From the NCBI GenBank assembly GCA_902491895.1, contig CABUJH010000041.1, positions 1-17,237 of the forward strand: a stretch of 17,237 bases of DNA. Direction: 5' to 3'. A program made the translations under genes and the position numbers. Source of the DNA: an uncultured Collinsella sp. Lineage in GTDB: Bacteria > Actinomycetota > Coriobacteriia > Coriobacteriales > Coriobacteriaceae. Numbering within the stretch: the stretch's first letter is position 1; each line of letters starts with the position of its first letter. The notes beneath the pieces were generated by a model, which was given only the letters and a program-made list of their open reading frames with translations, was not told the origin of the DNA and did not search any database. Of the stretch, positions 1 to 6,105 are shown one piece after another.

Positions 1-93
1 TCCGCACATGTGCGGATGAATGTGGGAGGTGTTCGGATGAAGTTGATAATCAAGGGCGGGAAACCCGCCTGAAATCTTTTCAAAAAAGATTTC
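1..93 (+). repeat. Cluster of palindromes and hairpins, probable end of an upstream unit
   Basis: Three symmetrical elements follow one another. Bases 1-16 (TCCGCACATGTGCGGA) are a perfect palindrome. GGCGGG at 55-60 pairs with CCCGCC at 64-69 across an AAA loop. Bases 71-80 (GAAATCTTTT) pair perfectly with 84-93 around CAA. The second and third resemble a transcription terminator region for a gene to the left of the window. They lie just upstream of, and touch, the promoter of the Trp leader. No convincing gene is seen here; only a short open frame runs to a stop at 70-72. Confidence 0.45.
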
Positions 94-120
94 CCCGCAC
101 ACACTTCGCTGTGCTATAGT
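91..120 (+). promoter_or_regulatory. Candidate promoter of the Trp-leader / ECF transporter unit
   Basis: TATAGT at 115-120 is a good -10 and is preceded by TG at 112-113, giving an extended -10 (TGCTATAGT). The -35 is weak: TTCCCC at 91-96 with an 18-base spacer. Transcription would begin near 126-128, about 50 bases before the leader peptide start. This is a sequence-based call only. Confidence 0.55.
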
Positions 121-178
121 GCAGCGCAACAGCAACTAGGTGCGACCGCGCCACAGCATCACGAAAGGAGCCACCAAC

Positions 179-247
179 ATGAAGAACACGATGACGTCTC
201 TCAACAACTGGTGGTGGAGTGATGCGAATACGATCGGTCGACAGTGA
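179..247 (+). CDS. Tryptophan-rich leader peptide (attenuator peptide, 22 aa)
   Basis: This is a 22-codon open frame with a good Shine-Dalgarno (AAGGAG, 165-170) eight bases before ATG. Codons 11-13 are three consecutive TGG Trp codons (209-217), in the context LNNWWWSD. It ends in TGA at 245-247. A GC-rich intrinsic terminator begins 39 bases later. A short peptide with a run of one amino acid, then a terminator, then a transport gene is the classic arrangement of ribosome-mediated attenuation. When charged tRNA-Trp is scarce, the ribosome stalls on the Trp codons and the terminator does not form. Trp is a rare residue, so three in a row in a 22-residue peptide is unlikely by chance. The peptide itself probably has no function after synthesis. 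Confidence 0.85.
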   Translation: MKNTMTSLNNWWWSDANTIGRQ

Positions 248-314
248 GTCCCTCACGCCTGTTTTTGCGCTCTAGGTGATTGGAAGGCCTCCGGTTTCGA
301 CCGGGGGCCTTTTT
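235..314 (+). terminator. Tryptophan attenuator: intrinsic terminator with alternative pairing
   Basis: GGCCTCCGG (286-294) pairs with CCGGGGGCC (301-309) through nine base pairs including one G-U, around loop TTTCGA. Five T residues follow at 310-314. The competing pairing is CGGTCGA (235-241, the last codons of the leader peptide) with TCGACCG (297-303), seven perfect pairs that use the loop and the first three bases of the 3' terminator arm. A ribosome stalled at 209-217 would leave 235-241 free. A ribosome at the stop codon (245-247) would cover it and let the terminator form. The terminator is seen directly; the switching logic is inferred. Confidence 0.8.
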
Positions 315-391
315 CTATCTCGAGCCCGATCGCATTCGCATCACGCGCCTCCGCTTTTCTCTTGCACTCCCATTCCGAAAGGATTTTCACC

Positions 392-967
392 ATGTCTCAG
401 AACACCACCGCCACCGCCCAGCCCCGCACCGTCCAGACCGCCGACCGCGGCAAACTCGATGTCCGTGCCCTCGTCCTGCTCGCCATCCTGCTCGCCGCCG
501 GCTTCATCCTCAACTTCACCGTCGGCAAGGCAGTCTCGAGCATTTCGGGCGGTATGATCAGCCCCGAGTTCATCATCTCGGCCTTCTGCCTCACCATTCT
601 GGTCGTTCGCCCCAACACCGGTCAGGCGCTCGTCATTGGCCTCATCTCGGCTGCCGTGATCCAGATCACCACCACTTCGCCGTTCGTCGATTTTGCCGCC
701 GAGGGCATCGCCGCCATGCTCATGGCCGGCATCGTCAACGCCGCCGGCAAGAACGGTCAGGTCAAGCCCGCCATCGCCATTGTTGCAACCTTCCTGACCA
801 CCTTTGTCTCCGGCGTCATCTTCATGGTCATCAAGATGGCCATGCTCGGCGTGGTAGGCGAGCTCGCCGCCGCCATGCTGCCCGTCGTTGCCATGACCGC
901 CGTCTTTAACGCCATTCTGGTCGGCGCCCTCTACCTGCCCATCCAGAAGGCTCTTAGGCTCAACTAA
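392..967 (+). CDS. ECF transporter S component, probably tryptophan-specific
   Basis: This is a 191-residue hydrophobic protein with about six predicted membrane helices (roughly 24-45, 55-72, 76-93, 100-117, 126-148, 160-183). Both size and layout fit substrate-binding S components of energy-coupling-factor importers. Its general look resembles the TrpP/YhaG-type tryptophan transporter family; this is recalled resemblance, not an alignment. ATG 392 was chosen over an upstream TTG at 362 because GAAAGGA lies eight bases before it. Genes for the other ECF subunits (fused ATPase and EcfT) follow on the same strand after a 214-base gap filled with inverted repeats. Substrate is inferred mainly from the Trp attenuator in the 5' leader. 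If that inference fails, the protein remains an S component of unknown substrate. No defect is seen. Confidence 0.8.
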   Translation: MSQNTTATAQPRTVQTADRGKLDVRALVLLAILLAAGFILNFTVGKAVSSISGGMISPEFIISAFCLTILVVRPNTGQALVIGLISAAVIQITTTSPFVDFAAEGIAAMLMAGIVNAAGKNGQVKPAIAIVATFLTTFVSGVIFMVIKMAMLGVVGELAAAMLPVVAMTAVFNAILVGALYLPIQKALRLN

Positions 968-973
968 CCCGCT

Positions 974-1076
974 CGGCTTTACGAGCCACCCCATCTTGGC
1001 GTTCATTCGTCGCTCGCGTACCCAAGTACGCTTCGCTCCTCTTTCTTGCGCCAACCTGGGGCCCCTCGTAAAGCCG
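974..1076 (+). repeat. 103-base imperfect inverted repeat between S component and ATPase genes
   Basis: CGGCTTTACGAG (974-985) is perfectly complementary to CTCGTAAAGCCG (1065-1076). Inside it, CCCCATCTTGGCG (989-1001) pairs with CGCCAACCTGGGG (1049-1061) with two central mismatches, and GCGTAC (1016-1021) pairs with GTACGC (1026-1031) around CCAA. The whole element could fold into one long hairpin in RNA or a cruciform in DNA. It codes for nothing obvious. It resembles miniature intergenic repeats of the REP/MITE kind. Within the ECF transcript it could also stabilise the S-component message or lower expression of the downstream genes. Confidence 0.7.
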
Positions 1077-1106
1077 TCTCCGTGCTTCACCACCAAAGAC
1101 TGTCCC

Positions 1107-1163
1107 AAACGACTAGCTTTTGGGGACGTTCTTAAACGACTAGTCATTAAAGAACGTCCCCAA
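1107..1163 (+). repeat. Palindromic element: 14-bp inverted repeat enclosing direct repeats
   Basis: TTGGGGACGTTCTT (1120-1133) and AAGAACGTCCCCAA (1150-1163) are perfect reverse complements. The 16-base loop contains the palindrome GACTAGTC (1138-1145). The decamer AAACGACTAG occurs twice (1107-1116 and 1134-1143), and its core CGACTAG recurs inverted at 17121-17127. The element ends 18 bases before the ATPase start, so the hairpin would sit directly ahead of that gene's ribosome site (GAAAGG, 1171-1176). It may be a mobile intergenic repeat, a weak terminator or a translation-control hairpin. Confidence 0.65.
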
Positions 1164-1181
1164 TGACTATGAAAGGTATCC

Positions 1182-2933
1182 ATGGAAACGATCATCAACG
1201 TCGACGATGTCTCGTTCTCCTATGGAACGCAGACCGAGCAGGCGGTCAGCCACATCTCGCTCAGCGTAAACAAGGGAGATTTCATCGGCATCATCGGGCC
1301 CTCGGGCGCCGGCAAGTCCACGCTTGCCGCCTGCCTGTCGGGCGCCGTGCCCCACCACTACACCGGCACGTTCTTTGGGTCCGTCATGGTCGACGGCCAC
1401 GACACCTGCGAAGTCTCGCTCACCGACGTGTCGCAAATCGTCGGCAGTGTGCTGCAGGATATCGACACGCAGATGGTCGCTTCGGTCGTCGAGGACGAGA
1501 TGCTCTTTGGCCTCGAGAACTTTGGCGTTCCCCACGACCAGATCGAGCAGCGCGTGAGCGAAACGCTCGAGACCGTCGGCATCAGCGACCTGCGCGACCG
1601 CGAGATCGCCACCCTCTCGGGCGGACAGAAGCAAAAGGTAGCCATCGCCGCCATCCTCGCCATGCGTCCGCGCGTCTTGGTTCTCGACGAGCCCACCGCG
1701 GCACTCGACCCCGCCAGCTCCACATTGGTCTTCGAGACGCTGCGTGAGGCAAACCGCGCACTTGAAATCACCATCGTCGTCGTTGAGCAAAAGGTCGCCC
1801 TGCTCTCGGAGTACTGCAACCGCGTGCTCGTGCTCAACCATGGCGAAATCGCGCTGCAGGGCGAGCCACACGAGGTCTTCGCACGCACCGACGAGCTTCG
1901 CACCATCGGCGTCGATTGTCCGCGCGTCACGCGCATCTTCAACAGCCTCGAGACCGATGGCTTGGTAAGCGGCACGCCCTGTCTGGATGTCGACGAGGCA
2001 GAACGCCTAATCACGGAAATCGTCGACCCCGACCGTGCGACAAGCGACACCCGGGCGCCCGCAGGCTCCCCGCACGCGCCATCGCTGCGCCCGCATGCGA
2101 AAGACGCCGAGCCGGTGCTCACCTTTGACCATGTCGAATTTTCCTACCCCCATGGAGGCGCCGCCGTTCACGACCTCAACTTGACGCTCTACCCCGGCGA
2201 GCTCGTGGGCATTGTCGGCCAAAACGGAGCCGGCAAAACCACGCTCACCAAACTGCTCACGGGTTTGCTCAAGCCCGCATCGGGCAGCGTACGCGTTACG
2301 GGCTTGGACACGGCATCGGTTCCCACGAGCCGCATCGCACGCGAAGTGGCAACGCTTTTCCAGAACCCCGACCGCCAAATCTGCAAAGACACCGTGCTCG
2401 ACGAGGTCGCCTTTGGTCTAGAACTTGCCGGCATCGACCGCGCCGAAGCCCTGCGTCGCGCCCAGCTCGTCATCGACCGCTTTGGCTTGCCGGCCGACGA
2501 GGCGCCCTTCTCGCTCTCGCGCGGCCAGCGACAAATGGTGGCGCTTGCCTCCGTCGTAGTGGTTGAGCCCAAGATCGTCGTGCTCGACGAGCCCACGAGC
2601 GGCCTTGATTACCGCGAGTGCATGACCGTCATGGAAACGGTGCGTACCATGGCCGAGCGCGGTTGCGCCGTTATCATGGTCTGCCACGATATGGAAGTCG
2701 TCTCGGATTTTGCCGAGCGCATTGTGGTAATGGCCGACGGTCGCATCCTCGACCGCGGCCGCACGCACGAGCTATTCTCGAACATCGATCTCATGCGGCG
2801 TGCCTACGTGGAGCCTCCCCAGGTTATCGAGCTCTCGCGCCGTCTGGCATCTTCCGTCTCGCCCGCTTTTGCGCAGGTGAGCGAGGTCACCGATGTCGTT
2901 CGAATTACCAAGGAGATGGTCCACCGTGGTTAA
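1182..2933 (+). CDS. Fused two-domain ECF transporter ATPase (EcfA-EcfA')
   Basis: This 583-residue protein holds two ABC ATPase domains that power an ECF importer with EcfT. Domain 1 has Walker A GPSGAGKST (39-47), a Q-loop at Q92, signature LSGGQ (145-149) and Walker B VLVLDE (165-170). Domain 2 has Walker A GQNGAGKTT (346-354), a Q-loop at Q394, signature LSRGQ (445-449), Walker B IVVLDE (465-470) and switch H502. About 60 linker residues join them (250-310). Where domain 1 should carry the switch histidine it has glutamine (VVVEQ, Q203), and the domain 2 signature has Arg in place of the first Gly. Both changes fall in the same composite ATP site, implying one active and one degenerate site. 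ATG 1182 follows GAAAGG at good distance. The gene overlaps the EcfT gene by eight bases if EcfT starts at GTG 2926. Confidence 0.92.
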   Translation: METIINVDDVSFSYGTQTEQAVSHISLSVNKGDFIGIIGPSGAGKSTLAACLSGAVPHHYTGTFFGSVMVDGHDTCEVSLTDVSQIVGSVLQDIDTQMVASVVEDEMLFGLENFGVPHDQIEQRVSETLETVGISDLRDREIATLSGGQKQKVAIAAILAMRPRVLVLDEPTAALDPASSTLVFETLREANRALEITIVVVEQKVALLSEYCNRVLVLNHGEIALQGEPHEVFARTDELRTIGVDCPRVTRIFNSLETDGLVSGTPCLDVDEAERLITEIVDPDRATSDTRAPAGSPHAPSLRPHAKDAEPVLTFDHVEFSYPHGGAAVHDLNLTLYPGELVGIVGQNGAGKTTLTKLLTGLLKPASGSVRVTGLDTASVPTSRIAREVATLFQNPDRQICKDTVLDEVAFGLELAGIDRAEALRRAQLVIDRFGLPADEAPFSLSRGQRQMVALASVVVVEPKIVVLDEPTSGLDYRECMTVMETVRTMAERGCAVIMVCHDMEVVSDFAERIVVMADGRILDRGRTHELFSNIDLMRRAYVEPPQVIELSRRLASSVSPAFAQVSEVTDVVRITKEMVHRG

Positions 2934-3672
2934 CGTCATCGACTACATGCCGGGCGATACGCTGCTGCATCGCCTGAATCCCGTCGTCAAACTGGGCCTC
3001 GCCGCCGCCATCATCGTCGGCATCTTCTTGTCCGACACCTACGTGGCGCTGCTGGGCTTTTTGGCACTCACCCTTGCGCTGGGTGCCTATGCCGGCGTCG
3101 TCGACCGTCTGTTTTCGCTGCTCAAGTTGCTGATTCCGCTCGCGCTTATCATGCTGGTGCTCCAGCTGGCCTTTATGCGCGATGGCAACGTGGTGTGGGG
3201 TTTTATCACCGACACGGGCCTCATCACAGGATCGAAGGCCTGCCTGCGCCTGCTGGGTGTGGCGTTACCGCTCATCCTCATGCTCATGGTGACCAAACTC
3301 AACGACCTTGCCAACGCCTGCGTCGAGGTGCTGCACGTGCCGTATCGCTATGCCTTCACCTTTACCACGGCGCTGCGCTTTGTGCCGGTGTTTGGTCAGG
3401 AGATGAACGCCATCATGGAGGCGCAGACCGCACGCGGCGTCGAGTACGACACCAAGAACCCCATCAAGAAGCTTAAGCTCATGCTGCCACTGTGCGTGCC
3501 ACTGCTCATCTCGAGCGTGGGCAAGACCGATGCCACAGCCTTGGCGGCAGAACAGCGCGGCTTCTATCTGCGTACGCGCGCCAGCTCGTACAAGCGCTAC
3601 CCCATCAAGGGCCTGGACATCGCCGTGCTCATCGTCAGCATCGCCCTCATCGCCATCGGCTTCCTGTTCTAG
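2926..3672 (+). CDS. ecfT: ECF transporter transmembrane subunit EcfT (CbiQ family)
   Basis: This is the 248-residue membrane scaffold that couples the fused ATPase to the S component. Several hydrophobic helices (about 22-55, 64-83, 103-123, 186-196, 229-248) flank a polar region. That region has the two Arg-containing coupling motifs expected of EcfT: ARG at 169-171 (context EAQTARGVEY) and QRG at 210-212 (context AAEQRGFYL). GTG 2926 was chosen because AAGGAG (2910-2915) lies ten bases upstream and the conserved-looking protein begins there. An in-frame ATG at 2893 would lengthen the overlap with the ATPase gene without an evident ribosome site. The overlap with the ATPase stop (2933) suggests translational coupling and equal amounts of the two proteins. 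A terminator-like hairpin follows 30 bases after the stop. Confidence 0.9.
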   Translation: MVNVIDYMPGDTLLHRLNPVVKLGLAAAIIVGIFLSDTYVALLGFLALTLALGAYAGVVDRLFSLLKLLIPLALIMLVLQLAFMRDGNVVWGFITDTGLITGSKACLRLLGVALPLILMLMVTKLNDLANACVEVLHVPYRYAFTFTTALRFVPVFGQEMNAIMEAQTARGVEYDTKNPIKKLKLMLPLCVPLLISSVGKTDATALAAEQRGFYLRTRASSYKRYPIKGLDIAVLIVSIALIAIGFLF

Positions 3673-3702
3673 TTCACCACCGACAGCAACCGCCCAACGC
3701 AA

Positions 3703-3737
3703 AAGACCTCGGCTCGCACCAAACGAGCCGGGGCCTT
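3703..3737 (+). terminator. Intrinsic terminator after ecfT
   Basis: CGGCTCG (3710-3716) pairs with CGAGCCG (3724-3730). The stem extends outward through CCT/GGG and AAG/CTT with one mismatch. A modest T-rich tail follows (TTTACTGTTT). It separates the ECF operon from the convergent racemase gene. Confidence 0.65.
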
Positions 3738-3797
3738 TACTGTTTCACCAGATAAAACCTACCAAAATAAACCTGTCCCTTTTTGGCGGGTCGGAAG

Positions 3798-4544
3798 CTA
3801 GAGGCGGTAGGGAGCGCCGCTACGGATGATGGATTCACGCACCAGGACGTCCATGGCGTCGAGGGTGATCTCGGGCATCTCTCGGTACTTCTGCAGCACC
3901 GATAGCTCGGTGCAGGCCAGAATGACGCGGTCGCAGCCGCTACGGGCGAACTCCCACATCACGCGGTCGAACTTATCCATATCGGGCTCACGTCCGGCCT
4001 TCACATCATCGTAGATAAGCGACATCACATCGTTCTGACGTTTCTCGCTGGGATAGACGACCTCAACACCCGCAGCCTTACATTCGCGGCCGTAGACGCC
4101 CGCGCCCACGGTGCCATCGGTGCCCATGATGCCGATCTTGCGCACCGGCTCGGCCGGCATACTCAGGTTGGGGTCGAACTCGCACTCCCCCATCACCGCG
4201 CCGGCCAGAGCATAGCGCACCGACTCACGCGGCATGTGGATAATCGGCACCTTCGTAAACGACTGGATCTGGTCATAGAAGTAGTGTGACGTGTTGCAGG
4301 GAATGGCAATGTGTGCACAGCCCAGCGACTCGAGTGCCTGGGCGCACTCTTTCATGGTCGCCAGCAGTTTGGCATGCTCGCCGGTCTTAATGGCCAGCGT
4401 GCGGTCGGGCATGGTCGACTTGGAGAGCACCACCATGTCGATATGTTCCTGATCGCAGGCAGCAGCCGTATGACGCACCACCTGGTCGTAGTAATACGAC
4501 GTGGCCTCGGCGCCCATGCCGCCGATAACTCCCAGCTTTTCCAT
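3798..4544 (-). CDS. Aspartate/glutamate racemase family protein
   Basis: This 248-residue enzyme belongs to the PLP-independent Asp/Glu racemase superfamily, which inverts the alpha carbon with two cysteines. Both are present: Cys83 in IPCNTSHY and Cys211 in LACTELSVL. The N-terminal GVIGGMGAEATSYYYD is typical of the aspartate racemase/YgeA branch. ATG 4544 was chosen because AAGGAGG lies just upstream; a longer frame to 4628 would add 28 poorly conserved-looking residues. It lies 84 bases downstream of an ATP-grasp gene resembling D-aspartate ligase. L-Asp to D-Asp conversion to supply that ligase is therefore the most likely role, although glutamate racemisation cannot be excluded from sequence alone. 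It may have its own promoter (TATGAT on the minus strand at 4581-4586). Confidence 0.85.
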   Translation of the reverse strand: MEKLGVIGGMGAEATSYYYDQVVRHTAAACDQEHIDMVVLSKSTMPDRTLAIKTGEHAKLLATMKECAQALESLGCAHIAIPCNTSHYFYDQIQSFTKVPIIHMPRESVRYALAGAVMGECEFDPNLSMPAEPVRKIGIMGTDGTVGAGVYGRECKAAGVEVVYPSEKRQNDVMSLIYDDVKAGREPDMDKFDRVMWEFARSGCDRVILACTELSVLQKYREMPEITLDAMDVLVRESIIRSGAPYRL

Positions 4545-4566
4545 CGCCGCCTCCTTGGTGACGCTT

Positions 4567-4619
4567 GCGCAATTGCGCGTATCATACCCGCGCCCGCCCG
4601 ATGCTAACCGGACGGGCGC
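4567..4619 (-). promoter_or_regulatory. Intercistronic hairpin, palindrome and possible racemase promoter
   Basis: Between the ATP-grasp stop and the racemase start, GCGCCCGCCCG (4590-4600) pairs with CGGACGGGCGC (4609-4619) as an 11-bp stem with one G-U on the minus-strand RNA, with no T-tract after it. Next to it is a TATGAT -10-like hexamer (plus positions 4581-4586) and the perfect palindrome GCGCAATTGCGC (4567-4578), which would cover the start of transcription. This could uncouple racemase expression from the ligase; no good -35 is seen. Confidence 0.4.
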
Positions 4620-4628
4620 CGCGCTCAT

Positions 4629-5885
4629 CTACTTGTAATACGTCTTGAACAGCTTAAAGTGGCGCAGCTTGGTGTGCCACATGCGCAGCCAACGGTTAAA
4701 GACAAAGTCGCCCTTCATAAACGAAGGGTCGGCGCCCTTGCCTTCCTTGTCCAGGCGATGCACCTTAGCGCGCAGCTCGGGATCCTTGACGTATTTGTCG
4801 ACGACGCCCATGGGGACGACCATCCACAGGGCCTCGTCCTGAGCCGTCACAAACTCCGGCTCAAACGGACGGTTGAACACATACTCGTCCACCACATACT
4901 TGGCAACGTTAAAGCCGCTGTTGGTAACGTAGTAGTTGCTGCGGCCCTGGCGCGTGTTGAAATCGAAGAACTTAAACGAGCCGTCGCGCTCGTCGTACTT
5001 AACGTCAAAGTTGGAATAGCCCACAAAGTGAAGGTCCTCGAGCAACTTGCGCACGCCGCCCATGAGCTCGTCGTTGGGCTCGGTAATGATACAGGCATGG
5101 TTGCCGACACCGTGGGGCTGATGCTCCTCGAGCAGCACATGGCCCAGGCACATCATGCGCACCTTGCCGTTGCGGTCGGAATAGCTGGTGAGCACGCGCA
5201 TGCACTCGTCGTTGCCGGGCACGCGATCCTGCAAGATCAGATCGTCGGTGTAGCCGCTGGCATACGAATCGCGAATGACCTGTTCCAGCTCGGCGCGGTC
5301 GGCAATCTCATAGGCCTTCTTCTGGCCCTCGAACTCGTGCTGCCACCACATGATGCCGTCAGAAGGCTTCAGAATCATCGGGTAGGGAAAATCGATCTGG
5401 TCGAGCACCTCGGCAGGTGCCTCGCCTTGGTCGTTCAGCATCGCCATGGTGAAGGTAAAGGTATGCGGATAAGGCACGCCATGCTTCTCGCACAGCTCGT
5501 AGAAGATCTCCTTCTTCTGGCACTGCTCGAGCATGCTGTAGGGCGCGTAGGGAGCGACGATGTTATCCGCCAACTCATGGGCATCCTTGGCCTGAGCCAC
5601 GAGGGCAACGTAGTTGTCGCCACAGCCCACAAGGACAATCGTCTTGTCGGCATGCGCTTGGGCAATGCCGTTGACGGTTTTGAGCATCACGGGCATGGTG
5701 TCGATATCCACGTTGGGCGTGTAGTCGATAATCTGGCTGCGGTACGCGGGACCCGTCTGGTACTTGCCAAAGACCAGACTCTTGACCTGGTACTCCTCGT
5801 AGAAGGCGCGCGCCACCGAATAGGCGTTGATGTCGCCACCGAGCAGCACGGGAATGAACTCGCGCTCTGTAAATTGCAATGCCAT
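4629..5885 (-). CDS. ATP-grasp ligase, D-aspartate ligase-like
   Basis: This 418-residue protein has the ATP-grasp fold. The N-terminal pre-grasp region starts EFIPVLLGGDINAYSVARAF. An ATP-binding lysine segment follows (ILKPSDG, 171-177), then acidic/Asn metal-binding segments (SNFDVKYDE, 291-299, and FDFNTRQGRS, 307-316). The N-terminal segment, the GCGDNYVALV motif (87-96) and the VPYPHTF segment recall the Enterococcus faecium D-aspartate ligase (Asl-fm), which adds D-Asp to the side chain of the third stem-peptide residue of peptidoglycan. A racemase gene directly downstream supports this, since Asl-fm also sits next to an aspartate racemase. ATG 5885 follows AGGAAG. If not a D-Asp ligase, it is another ATP-grasp amino-acid ligase. 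It is presumably cytoplasmic, acting on a wall precursor. Confidence 0.75.
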   Translation of the reverse strand: MALQFTEREFIPVLLGGDINAYSVARAFYEEYQVKSLVFGKYQTGPAYRSQIIDYTPNVDIDTMPVMLKTVNGIAQAHADKTIVLVGCGDNYVALVAQAKDAHELADNIVAPYAPYSMLEQCQKKEIFYELCEKHGVPYPHTFTFTMAMLNDQGEAPAEVLDQIDFPYPMILKPSDGIMWWQHEFEGQKKAYEIADRAELEQVIRDSYASGYTDDLILQDRVPGNDECMRVLTSYSDRNGKVRMMCLGHVLLEEHQPHGVGNHACIITEPNDELMGGVRKLLEDLHFVGYSNFDVKYDERDGSFKFFDFNTRQGRSNYYVTNSGFNVAKYVVDEYVFNRPFEPEFVTAQDEALWMVVPMGVVDKYVKDPELRAKVHRLDKEGKGADPSFMKGDFVFNRWLRMWHTKLRHFKLFKTYYK

Positions 5886-5941
5886 GGAAACTTCCTATCA
5901 TGAACTGCCCACACAACGGGCGGTCTTTGCGCAACTGATTT

Positions 5942-5971
5942 ATTCTAGCGTGCCAAGCCGCCGGCGCCCAA
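5942..5971 (-). promoter_or_regulatory. Candidate promoter of the ligase-racemase unit
   Basis: On the minus strand, TTGGGC (plus 5966-5971) and TAGAAT (plus 5942-5947) are separated by 18 bases. Transcription would start about 50 bases ahead of the ligase ATG. Four of six bases match in the -35 and five of six in the -10. Confidence 0.5.
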
Positions 5972-6033
5972 AGCTCCACCGTATCTATGGCAATCGACGC
6001 AATCGTCCAGCACGAAGGCGGCGCTCACCGTTG

Positions 6034-6069
6034 TATGACAATGGGCAATGAACCTACCATTGTTATAGG
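6034..6069 (+). promoter_or_regulatory. Operator-like inverted repeat over the MOSC gene -10
   Basis: TATGACAATGG (6034-6044) and CCATTGTTATA (6057-6067) are inverted copies with one mismatch, separated by 12 bases. The right arm overlaps an extended -10 (TG at 6061-6062, TATAGG at 6064-6069). This is a typical position for a repressor site. No recognisable -35 is seen. Confidence 0.4.
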
Positions 6070-6105
6070 ATTCAACATGTTGCCCGCCCCGTCGAAAGGT
6101 GCACC

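Noticed and set aside
1..72. Open frame running from the left edge to TGA at 70-72, or an 11-residue ORF from ATG 37 with GGGAGGT before it
   Set aside because: Very short, composed largely of palindromic sequence (1-16, 55-69), and no recognisable protein; better explained as the end region of an upstream unit.
341..1198. Long minus-strand open frame opposite the S component
   Set aside because: Low-complexity His/Gly/Asp-rich translation typical of the antisense of a GC-rich gene; the plus strand encodes a clear membrane protein here.
4659..5903. 414-residue plus-strand open frame opposite the ATP-grasp gene
   Set aside because: Shadow of a real gene: Val/Ala/His/Leu-rich with no motif, while the minus strand carries ATP-grasp motifs and a ribosome site.
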